Shown one piece after another: positions 26,777-35,837 of a DNA stretch of 64,000 nucleotides. Below the pieces are notes generated by a model, which saw only the letters and a list, made by a program, of their open reading frames with translations, was not told the origin of the DNA and searched no databases. This DNA is from Peptoniphilus harei (lineage in GTDB: Bacteria; Bacillota; Clostridia; Tissierellales; Peptoniphilaceae), in the NCBI RefSeq assembly GCF_900454685.1, contig NZ_UATM01000032.1:992001-1056000 (forward strand). The letters are read 5' to 3'. The position numbers and the translations under genes were made by a program. Position 1 is the first letter of the stretch; each line of letters starts with the position of its first letter.

Positions 26777-26800
26777 GAGATGGCTTGTCCATCTCTTTTA
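26777..26800 (+). terminator. Hairpin after ireB
   Basis: GAGATGG (26777-26783), loop CTTGT, CCATCTC (26789-26795), T4. Short T run, so read-through into ruvX is likely. Confidence 0.65.
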
Positions 26801-26835
26801 CATATTATATATGTACCTGTAAAGGTTGTGGTTAA

Positions 26836-27252
26836 ATGAATAAAATTTTAGGCTTAGACGTAGGAGATGTGTGGATTGGGGTAGCTATATCAGATGCCCT
26901 TTTGCTTACAGCACAACCTCTTATGACAATAAAAAGAGAATCAAATAAGATAGCCTATGAGAAAATTCATGAAATTATTTTAGAAAACAATGTAGAAAAA
27001 GTAGTGGTAGGTCTTCCAAAGAACATGAACAACACTATTGGGCCGCAAAGTGAAAAAGTAATCAAGTTTGCAGAAAAGCTTAAAAATAAATTTAAGGTAG
27101 AGATTGAGTATGTAGACGAGAGAATGACCACTTTAATGGCCGAACAAGTTTTAATAGAGGGTTCTGTTCGAAGAGAGAATAGAAAAAAATATATAGATAA
27201 AATTGCAGCGACTTATATCCTGCAATCCTATCTGGATAGATTAAAATTATAG
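26836..27252 (+). CDS. ruvX: Putative Holliday junction resolvase RuvX (YqgF)
   Basis: The 138-residue RNase H-fold protein has GLDVGDVWIGVAISD at residues 5-19 with the first catalytic Asp, VGLPKNMNNTIGPQS and YVDERMTT. The YqgF family is linked to Holliday junction resolution and to 16S rRNA 5' maturation. A typical Arg in the first motif (DxRIGVA) is replaced by Trp here. The ribosome site (AAAGGTTGTGG) is moderate. Confidence 0.92.
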   Translation: MNKILGLDVGDVWIGVAISDALLLTAQPLMTIKRESNKIAYEKIHEIILENNVEKVVVGLPKNMNNTIGPQSEKVIKFAEKLKNKFKVEIEYVDERMTTLMAEQVLIEGSVRRENRKKYIDKIAATYILQSYLDRLKL

Positions 27253-27260
27253 GTGATAAA

Positions 27261-27506
27261 ATGGAAAAAATAAAATTATATGACGAAAATGATAAAGAAG
27301 TTGAATTTTTTGTTGATGCAAAATTTTCTGTTGAGGACACTGATTATGTCGCACTCTATACAGACGAAGAAAATCCAGAAATTTATATATTAAAGGTAAT
27401 TGAAGACGAAAATGGTGACGAACTTCTTGCTGGCATCGATGATGACGAGTTAGAAGTTGCAAGCAAGGCTTATGAAGAACTTTTAGATGAATTAGACGGT
27501 GAATAA
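27261..27506 (+). CDS. DUF1292 family protein
   Basis: The 81-residue acidic protein matches DUF1292 (UPF0473, YrzB-like): LYDENDKEVEFFVDAKFSVEDTDYVALYTDEE and a C-terminal ELEVASKAYEELLDEL. Function is unknown. It lies 8 bases after ruvX, as in B. subtilis, and abuts the Fur-family gene. Confidence 0.9.
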   Translation: MEKIKLYDENDKEVEFFVDAKFSVEDTDYVALYTDEENPEIYILKVIEDENGDELLAGIDDDELEVASKAYEELLDELDGE

Positions 27507-27965
27507 ATGGAAAGAAACATTGAACCTGTCAAAAAGATCTTAAAGAGCAGTGGATATAAATACACTAAACAGAGAGCAAAGGTCTATGAAATTTTTCTGG
27601 ACAATAAGGATAAACACTTGACTACAGAAGAAGTTTATAACTTAGTTGCAAAGAAGGACCCAGAAATGGGAATTGCAACTATATATAGGACCGTGCAATT
27701 ATTCCACAAACTTGGAGTCTTAGATCAAATTGCATTTGATGACAATATTTTAAGATATGAACTAAGAGTACCCAATGAAGGCCATAGGCATCACCATCTA
27801 GTTTGCATAAATTGCGGCAAAGTAGAAGAAGTTGATATTGACAACTTAAATGAGCTAGAAGCAAAGATAGAGAAAGATAAGAATTTTAAAATTGTTGACC
27901 ACACTCTAAAATTTATGGGTTATTGCGAAGACTGCCAACACAAAATTGAGGAGAAGGCAAATTAA
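27507..27965 (+). CDS. Fur family transcriptional regulator
   Basis: The 152-residue repressor has the Fur winged helix (KQRAKVYEIFLDNKDKHLTTEEVY, GIATIYRTVQLFHKLGVL), the metal/dimer region HRHHHLVCINCGKVEE and a second CxxC pair in GYCEDCQH. The two CxxC pairs form the structural zinc site. Sequence alone does not separate Fur, Zur and PerR. It overlaps the RNase J start by one base. Confidence 0.93.
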   Translation: MERNIEPVKKILKSSGYKYTKQRAKVYEIFLDNKDKHLTTEEVYNLVAKKDPEMGIATIYRTVQLFHKLGVLDQIAFDDNILRYELRVPNEGHRHHHLVCINCGKVEEVDIDNLNELEAKIEKDKNFKIVDHTLKFMGYCEDCQHKIEEKAN

Positions 27966-29626
27966 TGAGAAACACAAATAAGGTGAAGATAATCCCACTG
28001 GGAGGACTTCACGAAATAGGAAAGAATCTTACACTAGTTGAATATAGAGATGATATTATCATCATAGACTGTGGTATGACTTTCCCAGAAGACGAAATGC
28101 TTGGTATTGATGTTGTAATACCAGATGTAACTTACCTAGAGAACAATAAGCACAAAATAAGAGGACTTGTCCTAACTCACGGTCACGAAGACCATATTGG
28201 TGCTATCCCATATGTACTGAGAAAGCTAGACCTAGATATTTATGGAACTGGTCTAACAATTGGGCTACTAGAAAACAAATTAAAAGAACATAGACTTTCA
28301 AGAGACAAACTCCACGTAGTAAGTGCTGGAGATGTTGTTAAACTTGGCAAGATGGAAGTAGAATGGATTAATGTAAACCACTCTATTCCAGATGCTTGTG
28401 CCCTTGCAATAAAGACACCATTGGGATATGTTTACCACTCAGGTGACTTTAAGGTGGATTTCACTCCAATTAGTGGAGAACCAATTAACCTAACAAGGAT
28501 TGCAGAAATTGGACAAAAGGGTGTACTTGCCATGATTGGTGAGTCTACTAACGTCCTAAGAGAAGGCTACACAATGAGTGAGTCTAAGGTTGGAGAAACC
28601 TTTAATAGACTTTTCCAAAGTTTATCAGACAACAGAATTATAATTGCAACTTTTGCTTCCAACGTTCACAGGGTTCAACAAATTATCAACTCTGCTGAAA
28701 AATATGGCAGAAAAGTTGTCTTATCTGGTAGGTCCATGGTAAATGTAACAGAAACAGCGAGAAAGCTTGGACAATTTAGGGTCAAAAAAGATACCTTTGT
28801 TGACATCAAGGATATGGACAAGTATGACGACAGTGAAATTGTATTAATCACAACTGGTTCACAAGGAGAGCCAATGTCAGCTCTTACAAGAATTGCCTAT
28901 GGAGAACATAGAAAAATTCAACTTACACCAAATGATGCAGTTATACTTTCAGCAACTCCAATACCAGGAAATGAAAATGCTGTTACAAAGGTAATAAATA
29001 GACTTCTTGAAAGAGGGGCAAAGGTAATTTATGAAACTTTATCAGAAATTCACGTTTCTGGTCACGCTTGTCAAGAAGAGTTAAAGCTAATATTAAGTCT
29101 AGTAAAACCAAAATACTTTATACCTGCCCACGGAGAAGTAAGACACCTTATGAAGCACGCAAAGATTGCACAGCAAATGGGCATGGATGAAAGAAATATT
29201 TTCATTATGGAAAATGGTAATTGTCTTGAGATTTCACAAAAGTCTGCAAAACTTGTGGGAGATGTTCCATCAGGAAATATCCTTGTTGACGGACTTGGAG
29301 TAGGTGATGTTGGTAACATCGTCCTAAGAGACAGAAGACACTTATCAGAAGACGGACTAATAATTGTTGTTATCTCCTTGACAAAAGAAGGCAAGGTTGT
29401 TTCAGGTCCTGACATTATTTCAAGAGGCTTCGTTTACGTAAGAGAATCAGAAGACCTTATTGAAGATGCAAAAAATGTTGTTAGAAAAATCTTAAATGAC
29501 GATTCACGCGACAACTTAAAGGATTGGAATGGACTTAAGTCTGATATACGAGATAACTTGAGATCATATATTTTCAAAAACACAAAGAGAAATCCTATGA
29601 TTTTACCAATTATTATGGAGGTTTAG
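27965..29626 (+). CDS. rnj: Ribonuclease J
   Basis: The 553-residue metallo-beta-lactamase/beta-CASP enzyme has THGHEDHIGAIPY with the zinc ligands, HSGDFKVD, and the beta-CASP motifs SGRSMVN, TTGSQGEPM and HVSGHACQEEL. RNase J has 5'-3' exo- and endonuclease activity in mRNA decay and rRNA maturation. It overlaps the Fur-family stop by one base and is followed by a terminator. Confidence 0.97.
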   Translation: MRNTNKVKIIPLGGLHEIGKNLTLVEYRDDIIIIDCGMTFPEDEMLGIDVVIPDVTYLENNKHKIRGLVLTHGHEDHIGAIPYVLRKLDLDIYGTGLTIGLLENKLKEHRLSRDKLHVVSAGDVVKLGKMEVEWINVNHSIPDACALAIKTPLGYVYHSGDFKVDFTPISGEPINLTRIAEIGQKGVLAMIGESTNVLREGYTMSESKVGETFNRLFQSLSDNRIIIATFASNVHRVQQIINSAEKYGRKVVLSGRSMVNVTETARKLGQFRVKKDTFVDIKDMDKYDDSEIVLITTGSQGEPMSALTRIAYGEHRKIQLTPNDAVILSATPIPGNENAVTKVINRLLERGAKVIYETLSEIHVSGHACQEELKLILSLVKPKYFIPAHGEVRHLMKHAKIAQQMGMDERNIFIMENGNCLEISQKSAKLVGDVPSGNILVDGLGVGDVGNIVLRDRRHLSEDGLIIVVISLTKEGKVVSGPDIISRGFVYVRESEDLIEDAKNVVRKILNDDSRDNLKDWNGLKSDIRDNLRSYIFKNTKRNPMILPIIMEV

Positions 29627-29633
29627 GATATTT

Positions 29634-29660
29634 AGGGAATCTTAGAGGTTCCCTTTTTTA
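29634..29660 (+). terminator. Terminator after RNase J gene
   Basis: AGGGAA (29634-29639), 9-base loop, TTCCCT (29649-29654), then T6. Confidence 0.75.
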
Positions 29661-29668
29661 GAGGAATT

Positions 29669-30325
29669 ATGCCAAATATAAATTACGATTATATAGAAAA
29701 CTATTTAAGAGATTTAAAAGAATTAAAAGATGAAAAGCTTCGCGAGATGATGGATTACGCAGAAGAAAATCACGTTCCAATAGTGGAGAGGGAAAGTGAA
29801 GAATTTATTAACTTTCTCCTTGCCATCCACAAGCCAAAGAAGATTCTTGAGCTTGGAACTGCCATAGGCTATTCTTCTATTTCCTTTGCCAAGAGGAATA
29901 AGTGCATAGAAAAAATTGACAGCGTAGAGTTAAGAGAAGAAATGGTAGAAATCGCAAGGAAAAATATTTCTGATGTGGGACTTGATAATATAATTAAAGT
30001 TCACCACAGTGATGCCTATGACTTTCTTCTTGACTTGGAAGAAAAATACGACTTTATATTTATAGATGCAGCTAAGGGTCAGTACGAAAAATATTTTGAT
30101 GAGTCCCTAAAAAATTTAAATAATGGGGGAATAATTCTCTGCGACAATGTCCTCTTTAAGGGAATGATAGCAGAAGACTCCCTAGTTAAGAGAAGGAAAA
30201 TAACAATTGTAAAAAGACTTAGAAAATTTTTAAAAGATATTTCTGGTGATGAGAGATTTGACTCATCAGTAATTCCCATTGGGGACGGAATACTTTTAGT
30301 GAGGAGAAAAGATGAAGAAGATTGA
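29669..30325 (+). CDS. O-methyltransferase (YrrM-like)
   Basis: The 218-residue SAM enzyme has ILELGTAIGYSSISFA as motif I, a YDFIFIDAAKGQY metal/SAM element and GGIILCDNVLFKG, as in the PF01596 O-methyltransferase family. B. subtilis YrrM (TrmR), a tRNA wobble uridine methyltransferase, is at the matching locus before the U32 peptidase and udk, so this may be TrmR. The end overlaps the U32 gene by 14 bases. Confidence 0.9.
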   Translation: MPNINYDYIENYLRDLKELKDEKLREMMDYAEENHVPIVERESEEFINFLLAIHKPKKILELGTAIGYSSISFAKRNKCIEKIDSVELREEMVEIARKNISDVGLDNIIKVHHSDAYDFLLDLEEKYDFIFIDAAKGQYEKYFDESLKNLNNGGIILCDNVLFKGMIAEDSLVKRRKITIVKRLRKFLKDISGDERFDSSVIPIGDGILLVRRKDEED

Positions 30326-31541
30326 ACTTTTAGCACCAGCAGGTGATATAAATAAATTAAAAACTGCAGTGGAATATGGTGCCGATGCAGTTTATCTTGG
30401 AGGAGAAAGTTTTGGACTTAGAAAAGCTTCCAAAAATTTTTCCATGGAAGATATTAAATGGGCAACAGACTATCTACACGAGAGGGGAAAGAAGATTCAC
30501 GTTACCCTAAATATTATTCCCCACAACGATGACATGGAAGGTGTAGAAGAATACATCAAGGAACTCTATGAAATTGGAGTTGACGCCCTTATAGTTGCTG
30601 ACCCAGGAATGTTTATGAAGGTAAAGGAAGTTGCACCAGACTTCCCGATCCATATTTCCACACAAGGATCAGTTACTAATGTTGAAACTGTAAAATTCTG
30701 GCAAAAACTGGGAGCAGAAAGAGTTGTAATGGCAAGAGAGCTTAGCCTAAAAGAAGTTGCCGACATTATAAAAGAAGTTGGCGACACAATAGAAGTTGAA
30801 ACTTTTGCTCACGGTGCCATGTGCATGTCCTACTCAGGCAGATGTCTTCTTTCAAACTACATGACAGGAAGAGATGCCAACATGGGTGACTGCGCTCAAC
30901 CTTGCAGGTACAAGTACAACCTAGTTGAAGAAAAGAGACCTGGAGAATACTTCCCAATAGAAGAACACGAAGAGGGAACTTTTATCATGAACTCCAAAGA
31001 CCTTTGTATGATTGAACATATAGACGAAATGATTGAAGCTGGTATTGCCAGTCTTAAAATCGAAGGTCGTGTAAAAAGTGAATACTATCTTGCAACAGTA
31101 ATTAGGTCTTACAGGATGGCAATCGATGCCTACTATGCTGATCCAGAAAATTATAAGTATGACCCATCCCTATTAGAAGAAATTAAAAAAGTAAGTCACA
31201 GGGACTTCACAACAGGTTTCTTCTATGGACAAGCAAACGAAGACTCACAAGTTTATGAGGACAACTCTTATATCAGAGGTTACGACTTCGTGGGAATTGT
31301 CCTAGACTATGATGAGGAAACAAAGATTGCAACTATTGAACAGAGAAATAGGGTCTTTGTTGGAGAAGAAATTGAAATCTTTGGACCTGGTATCAAGCAC
31401 TTTGACTACAAGATAGAAAAGATGTTAGATGATAAGGATAGGGAAATTGATGTTGCAAACAAGGCAAAACAAATTTTTAAAATTAAAATCGAAGAACCTA
31501 TTAAAAAGGGATTTATTTTAAGGAGAGAAAATGAAGAATAA
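30312..31541 (+). CDS. Peptidase U32 family protein (YrrO/TrhP-like)
   Basis: The 409-residue protein starts with [28 protein letters not shown] and contains the U32 signature around [18 protein letters not shown] with DCAQPCRY, whose cysteines bind an Fe-S cluster. Relatives (TrhP, RlhA, UbiU) take part in RNA hydroxylation and similar reactions rather than proteolysis. In B. subtilis the equivalent gene (yrrO) makes hydroxyuridine in tRNA, which the neighbouring TrmR methylates; the same pairing is likely here. Confidence 0.92.
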   Translation: MKKIELLAPAGDINKLKTAVEYGADAVYLGGESFGLRKASKNFSMEDIKWATDYLHERGKKIHVTLNIIPHNDDMEGVEEYIKELYEIGVDALIVADPGMFMKVKEVAPDFPIHISTQGSVTNVETVKFWQKLGAERVVMARELSLKEVADIIKEVGDTIEVETFAHGAMCMSYSGRCLLSNYMTGRDANMGDCAQPCRYKYNLVEEKRPGEYFPIEEHEEGTFIMNSKDLCMIEHIDEMIEAGIASLKIEGRVKSEYYLATVIRSYRMAIDAYYADPENYKYDPSLLEEIKKVSHRDFTTGFFYGQANEDSQVYEDNSYIRGYDFVGIVLDYDEETKIATIEQRNRVFVGEEIEIFGPGIKHFDYKIEKMLDDKDREIDVANKAKQIFKIKIEEPIKKGFILRRENEE

Positions 31542-32148
31542 GGCCTGCATTATTGGAATATGTGGTGGAAGTGGTAGCGGCAAGAGTACTGTTACCAAGA
31601 AACTAATTGAACTAATTGGAAGAGAAAATGTGTCAGTAATTGAACAAGACTCCTACTACAAGGACCAGTCTAATTTGGATTTTGAAGAGAGGGTCAAGAC
31701 AAACTATGACCATCCTCTTGCCTTTGACAACGACCTCTTATTTCAACACCTACAAATGTTAAAGGAAGGGAAGTCTATTGAGAAACCAATTTATAACTTC
31801 GCCCTCCACAACAGGAGTAAGGAAAAGGAAGTTGTTGAGCCAAAGCCAATTATTATTCTCGAAGGAATTTTAATTTTTAACGAGATTAACTTAATTGACA
31901 TCATGGACATAAAAGTTTTTGTGGACACTGATGCTGATGTTAGGATAATAAGAAGGATCAAGAGGGACATGCTTGAGAGGGGAAGGTCCCTTGACTCAGT
32001 TATTGAACAGTATCTTGCAACAGTTAGACCATCACATCTTCAATTTGTTGAGCCTTCAAAGAGGTATGCGGACTTAATCATCCCAGAAGGCGGCGAAAAT
32101 GAAGTTGCCATTGATATTTTGTACCAAAAAATAAAATCTTTGGTATAA
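31531..32148 (+). CDS. udk: Uridine kinase
   Basis: The 205-residue kinase has the P-loop GGSGSGKST (12-20), [19 protein letters not shown] and an [13 protein letters not shown] lid segment. It phosphorylates uridine and cytidine for pyrimidine salvage. It overlaps the U32 gene by 11 bases, with AAGGAGAGAAA in front of the ATG. Confidence 0.96.
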   Translation: MKNKACIIGICGGSGSGKSTVTKKLIELIGRENVSVIEQDSYYKDQSNLDFEERVKTNYDHPLAFDNDLLFQHLQMLKEGKSIEKPIYNFALHNRSKEKEVVEPKPIIILEGILIFNEINLIDIMDIKVFVDTDADVRIIRRIKRDMLERGRSLDSVIEQYLATVRPSHLQFVEPSKRYADLIIPEGGENEVAIDILYQKIKSLV

Positions 32149-32153
32149 AATGT

Positions 32154-32182
32154 TTGACAATGACAGACATCTGTGCTATCAT
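32154..32182 (+). promoter_or_regulatory. Promoter of the infC-rpmI-rplT operon
   Basis: TTGACA (32154-32159), 17-base spacer, TATCAT (32177-32182) with an extended TGC before it. Confidence 0.85.
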
Positions 32183-32189
32183 TGTTTTT

Positions 32190-32292
32190 GTTATTAAAGA
32201 AGAAGTCCGCTTCTCACCTAATGGCACAGTCATTTAGGTTATTTGAAAATTACGATGAATTTGCGGGCATCTTTTTAGGTGCCTGCTTTTTT
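32190..32292 (+). promoter_or_regulatory. L20-type leader with attenuator
   Basis: The leader holds GAAGTCCGCTTCTCACC, which resembles the Rfam L20 leader core, then a terminator GCGGGCATC (32263-32271) with GGTGCCTGC (32278-32286, partly wobble) and T6. By analogy, L20 binding would promote termination and balance the operon. Assignment is by recall of the motif. Confidence 0.72.
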
Positions 32293-32313
32293 AATTTACG
32301 GAGGTGCTTAGAA

Positions 32314-32841
32314 ATTAAAGAACTTCAAATCAATGAAGAGATAAGAGAAAAGGAAGTCAGATTAGTAGATGATGAGGGCAATCAACTTGGTGTTGTGTCC
32401 AAGAATCAAGCCATCGACATGGCTATATCTAAAAAACTGGACCTAGTAAAAGTTGCTCCAAATGCAAAACCACCAGTGTGCCGTATAATGGACTATGGTA
32501 AATACAGATACGAGCAAGAGAAAAAAGAAAAAGAAGCTAGAAAAAAGCAAAAGGTAATCAATGTTAAGGAACTTAGATTTAGTCCAAACATTGAAGATCA
32601 TGACTTGAATACTAAAGCCAATAGAGCTATTGATTTCTTAAAAAACGGTGATAGAGTTAAGGTTTCAGTTAGATTTAGAGGTAGAGAGATGGGTCATACT
32701 GATCTTGGAAGAGAAGTTCTCGACAAGTTCTATGATTTAATTTCTGAGTATGGAGTTGTGGACAAAAAACCTAAAATGGAAGGAAGAAGTTTAGTTATGT
32801 TCCTTTCAGAAAGAAAAGACAGCGACAAGTCTGATAATTAA
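32314..32841 (+). CDS. infC: Translation initiation factor IF-3 (ATT start)
   Basis: The frame extends upstream into the leader, but the real N-terminus ([16 protein letters not shown]) fits a start at ATT 32314-32316. CGGAGGTG lies 9 bases ahead, and no ATG, GTG or TTG is in frame there. AUU/AUC starts are common in infC and support autoregulation, because IF-3 itself discriminates against them. The 175-residue protein has both IF3 domains, with [13 protein letters not shown] at the linker. IF-3 prevents subunit joining and proofreads start codons. Confidence 0.9.
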   Translation: MKELQINEEIREKEVRLVDDEGNQLGVVSKNQAIDMAISKKLDLVKVAPNAKPPVCRIMDYGKYRYEQEKKEKEARKKQKVINVKELRFSPNIEDHDLNTKANRAIDFLKNGDRVKVSVRFRGREMGHTDLGREVLDKFYDLISEYGVVDKKPKMEGRSLVMFLSERKDSDKSDN

Positions 32842-32852
32842 GGAGGATTTTT

Positions 32853-33044
32853 ATGGCAAAGATGAAAACTCACAGAGCTTCCGCAAAGAGGTTTAAGAGA
32901 ACTGGTTCTGGAAAGCTTAAGAGATTTTACGCTTTTAAAGGACATTTAACAGGTAAAAAATCTGCTAAGAGAATAAGAAAATTAAGAAAGAGCAGTACGG
33001 TTTCTAAAGGTGATCAAAGAAGAATTGATCACATGATCCCTTAA
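32853..33044 (+). CDS. rpmI: Ribosomal protein bL35
   Basis: The 63-residue basic protein [20 protein letters not shown] matches L35 at full length. AGGAGGATTTTT precedes the ATG, 11 bases after infC. Second gene of the infC operon. Confidence 0.97.
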   Translation: MAKMKTHRASAKRFKRTGSGKLKRFYAFKGHLTGKKSAKRIRKLRKSSTVSKGDQRRIDHMIP

Positions 33045-33056
33045 TAGGAGGTAAAA

Positions 33057-33407
33057 ATGGCTAGAGTAAAAAGAGGCGTTAACGCTAAAAAAAGACATAA
33101 GAATATACTAAAGCAATCCAAGGGATATTTTGGTGCTAAATCAAAATTATTTAGAACTGCTAACCAAGCTGTTATGAAATCTCTTAACTATGCTTACATT
33201 GGTAGAAAACAAAGAAAAAGAGATTTTAGAAAACTTTGGATTACAAGAATTAATGCAGCTGCAAGAATTAATGGCATGAGCTATTCAAAATTCATTAGCG
33301 GCCTTAAGAAAGCAAACATCACTATTAACAGAAAGATGCTTTCTGAAATGGCAATCAATGATCCAGCTGCTTTTGCAAAACTAGTTGAAATTGCAAAAGA
33401 ACAATAA
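33057..33407 (+). CDS. rplT: Ribosomal protein bL20
   Basis: The 116-residue protein starts [19 protein letters not shown] and carries [19 protein letters not shown], as in L20. It is an early 50S assembly protein and the likely repressor of its own operon through the leader at 32190. AGGAGGTAAAA precedes the start. Confidence 0.97.
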   Translation: MARVKRGVNAKKRHKNILKQSKGYFGAKSKLFRTANQAVMKSLNYAYIGRKQRKRDFRKLWITRINAAARINGMSYSKFISGLKKANITINRKMLSEMAINDPAAFAKLVEIAKEQ

Positions 33408-33413
33408 ATAATT

Positions 33414-33436
33414 GCTCCCTTTTGGGAGCTTTTTTT
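33414..33436 (+). terminator. Terminator after rplT
   Basis: GCTCCC (33414-33419), TTTT loop, GGGAGC (33424-33429), T7. Confidence 0.85.
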
Positions 33437-33475
33437 GTATAATAAGTTTGAATAAATTTATTTAAAGAGGAAATT

Positions 33476-34804
33476 ATGATTAGAAAATTAAAAAAGAATT
33501 CACCACTTATGGTTTGCCTTTCCTTCTTTGGCTTGATACTATTTGGGGCAATCTTATTAAACCTTCCACAAGCATCAGCTGATGGAAAGTCCATTGGATT
33601 TTTAAATGCCCTCTTCACATCAACATCAGCTTCTTGTGTAACGGGACTTATTGTGGCCAACACTGCCACTCAATGGACAGTCTTTGGCAAACTTATAATT
33701 ATAACTTTGATACAAATTGGTGGGCTGGGAACAATGGTCTTCCTGTCCCTAATTGCTCTTGCCTTTAATAAAAAAATTGGGATCAATGAAAGAAGAATTA
33801 TAAAGGAACAGACTAATGCTGACACAAGCAAGGGAATTATAAGGCTTGTTATATACATCATCAAGTTTTCTTTAAGTGTGGAACTTATTGGGGCAGTCTT
33901 ACTTGCCACAAGATTTATACCAGACTTTGGCCTTCAAAAGGGAATTTTATTTTCCCTTTTCCATTCCATCTCAGCCTTTTGTAACGCAGGTTTTGATATT
34001 CTTGGCAACTCCCTTGTGGACTATGTAGACAACATAACGGTAAACCTTGTTATTGCCTTTCTAATAATTTTTGGTGGACTAGGCTTTACAGTTTATATTG
34101 ATATCTATAAGAAGAGGAGATTTAGGAACTTGAGCCTACACTCCAAGGTTGTTATTTCAATTACAGGAATATTGCTCTTACTGGGAACCATAGCCTACTT
34201 TATCTTGGAACACAAGAGTGCATCTATGGAAGGCTTGACCCTAAAGGGGAAAATTTTGGCATCCTTCTTTATGTCATCTTCAGCAAGGACAGCTGGTTTT
34301 AACTCCATAGACATTGGCAAGATGCAAAAAGGTTCGGTTATAGTTACAATTATGTTAATGTTCATTGGTGCATCACCGGCATCAACTGGTGGTGGTATCA
34401 AGACAACAACTTTTGGTGTCTTGTTATTTTCAACCCTATCTGTTTTAAGGGGAAATGACGAAACAGAAATTTTCCACAAGACAATTCCACGTGACGCCCT
34501 CTTAAAGAGTCTTTGCATTTTTTCACTGGGATCTGCCTTGGTAATTTTTTCTTCCCTTTGTATAACAATAATCGAAGGTGGAAAATTTTTGTATCTAGAT
34601 ATTTTATATGAAATTGTATCAGCCATTGGTACAGTAGGAGTTAGTAGAGGATTAACTGCCAACTTAAGTTCTCTTTCAAAGTTGATTATAATTGTTTTAA
34701 TGTATCTTGGAAGGGTTGGGGCAGCTACTCTTGGAATAGGTCTTTTAAATAGGAAAAATAAGAAGCACACAAGATATTCATATGGGAAAATTATAGTGGG
34801 GTAA
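33476..34804 (+). CDS. ktrB: TrkH/KtrB family potassium transporter subunit
   Basis: The 442-residue membrane protein has the four-fold MPM repeats of TrkH/KtrB: TSTSASCVTGLIV, HSISAFCNAGFDI, SSARTAGFNSID and the last SAIGTVGVSRGLT, each holding the conserved filter glycine. It should pass K+ together with the RCK subunit encoded next (4 bases apart). AAGAGGAAATT precedes the ATG. Length suits KtrB; TrkH naming is equally possible. Confidence 0.92.
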   Translation: MIRKLKKNSPLMVCLSFFGLILFGAILLNLPQASADGKSIGFLNALFTSTSASCVTGLIVANTATQWTVFGKLIIITLIQIGGLGTMVFLSLIALAFNKKIGINERRIIKEQTNADTSKGIIRLVIYIIKFSLSVELIGAVLLATRFIPDFGLQKGILFSLFHSISAFCNAGFDILGNSLVDYVDNITVNLVIAFLIIFGGLGFTVYIDIYKKRRFRNLSLHSKVVISITGILLLLGTIAYFILEHKSASMEGLTLKGKILASFFMSSSARTAGFNSIDIGKMQKGSVIVTIMLMFIGASPASTGGGIKTTTFGVLLFSTLSVLRGNDETEIFHKTIPRDALLKSLCIFSLGSALVIFSSLCITIIEGGKFLYLDILYEIVSAIGTVGVSRGLTANLSSLSKLIIIVLMYLGRVGAATLGIGLLNRKNKKHTRYSYGKIIVG

Positions 34805-34807
34805 AAA

Positions 34808-35458
34808 ATGAAGACATTTATTGTATTTGGCTGTGGTAGATTTGGTTCCACTGTGGCCACTAGATTATATGATTTGAAAAATGACGTTGTGGTCGTAGAT
34901 TCAGACCATGAAAAAATTGATTTAATTAACGACAATGTAACAGAGGCAATTGTATGTGACCTTGAAGATGAAAAGGCAGTAGGAGAATTAGCTTTAAACA
35001 ATTATGACGTGGCAATAGTCGCCATTGGTGAAAGCCTTGAACCAGCAATTATGGCAGTCCTTGCGTCTAAGGAAGCGGGGATTGGAAAAGTTATCGCCAA
35101 GGCAACATCCTATAGGTTTGGAAAAATTTTGTTAAAATGTGGAGCAGATAAAATTATTTTTCCAGAAAGAGATATGGGTTATAGAGTTGCGAATAATTTA
35201 TCCAACAACAACTTGCTTGACTCCGATGAAATATCCAAGGGATACAGTTTTTATGATTTCAATGCACCTGTAAAAATGAGTGGAAAAGATTTGACTGAAC
35301 TTGGACTTAGAGAAGACTACAACTTTAACATCTTGATGGTAAAGAGGAATGGTGAAAACTTTGTAAATCCAGGCTCTGATTTTAAGATTAAGGAAGATGA
35401 CACTTTGACAGTTTTAGGTTCAGACAAGGACATCAAAAATTTTATAGAAGAAAACTAA
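34808..35458 (+). CDS. ktrA: KtrA/TrkA potassium uptake regulatory subunit
   Basis: The 216-residue protein has an RCK_N Rossmann fold (FIVFGCGRFGSTVATRL, then VVVDSD) and an RCK_C domain from about residue 140 (SGKDLTELGLREDYNFNILMVKRNG). It binds nucleotides and gates the partner channel encoded just upstream. A bidirectional terminator follows. Confidence 0.93.
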   Translation: MKTFIVFGCGRFGSTVATRLYDLKNDVVVVDSDHEKIDLINDNVTEAIVCDLEDEKAVGELALNNYDVAIVAIGESLEPAIMAVLASKEAGIGKVIAKATSYRFGKILLKCGADKIIFPERDMGYRVANNLSNNNLLDSDEISKGYSFYDFNAPVKMSGKDLTELGLREDYNFNILMVKRNGENFVNPGSDFKIKEDDTLTVLGSDKDIKNFIEEN

Positions 35459-35477
35459 AAATTATGAAAAAACAAAA

Positions 35478-35520
35478 AATAAGGACTAAGGCCTTTGAGA
35501 CCTAGTCCTTATTTTTTTTG
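35478..35520. terminator. Bidirectional terminator between ktrA and a minus-strand gene
   Basis: AATAAGGACTA (from 35479) pairs with TAGTCCTTATT (ending 35513), with T tracts on both strands. Confidence 0.8.
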
Positions 35521-35527
35521 CAAATTT

Positions 35528-35701
35528 TTATATAAATTTTCTTATTACGAAATAAAAGAAAAGTATTAGCCAAGCTATGACGTGACAAGTAATGTTGACT
35601 CTCTTTCTTATTTTTTCATTCTTAATAATTTTTGTGTACTCAGTTAAAAAATATCCTGCCAAGCAAATAAAATAAAGGGGAACTATTGTAAGATAAAACA
35701 T
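35528..35701 (-). CDS. Small membrane protein of 57 residues, unknown
   Basis: Read on the minus strand from ATG at 35701 to TAA at 35528, the product starts MFYLTIVPLYFICLAGYFLTEY, then a basic loop (KIIKNEKIRKR) and a second helix (VIAWLILFFYFVI) ending RKFI. Two helices joined by a positively charged loop is a coherent membrane layout. GGCGGTGG lies just ahead of the ATG. It converges on ktrA across a shared terminator. No family is recognised, and a chance frame in AT-rich DNA cannot be excluded. Confidence 0.55.
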   Translation of the reverse strand: MFYLTIVPLYFICLAGYFLTEYTKIIKNEKIRKRVNITCHVIAWLILFFYFVIRKFI

Positions 35702-35771
35702 AAAACCACCGCCTTATTTAATTTTATCACGAAAAAGCTATTAACCAATAAAAATTTATAAAATCCTCTTA

Positions 35772-35800
35772 TTTACATATCTACATTTATAAACTACAAT
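35772..35800 (+). promoter_or_regulatory. Promoter for DUF3048 lipoprotein gene
   Basis: TTTACA (35772-35777), 17-base spacer, TACAAT (35795-35800), 38 bases before the start codon. Confidence 0.65.
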
Positions 35801-35837
35801 TAAATTAATACATAAAAGAAATGAAAGAGGTAATCTT

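Noticed and set aside
32173..32313. Upstream extension of infC
   Set aside because: Overlaps the promoter -10 region and the leader terminator; IF-3 similarity begins at the ATT start.
34195..35001. Long minus-strand frame (268 residues) opposite ktrB/ktrA
   Set aside because: Shadow of two clearly identified plus-strand genes; low-complexity translation and no ribosome site.
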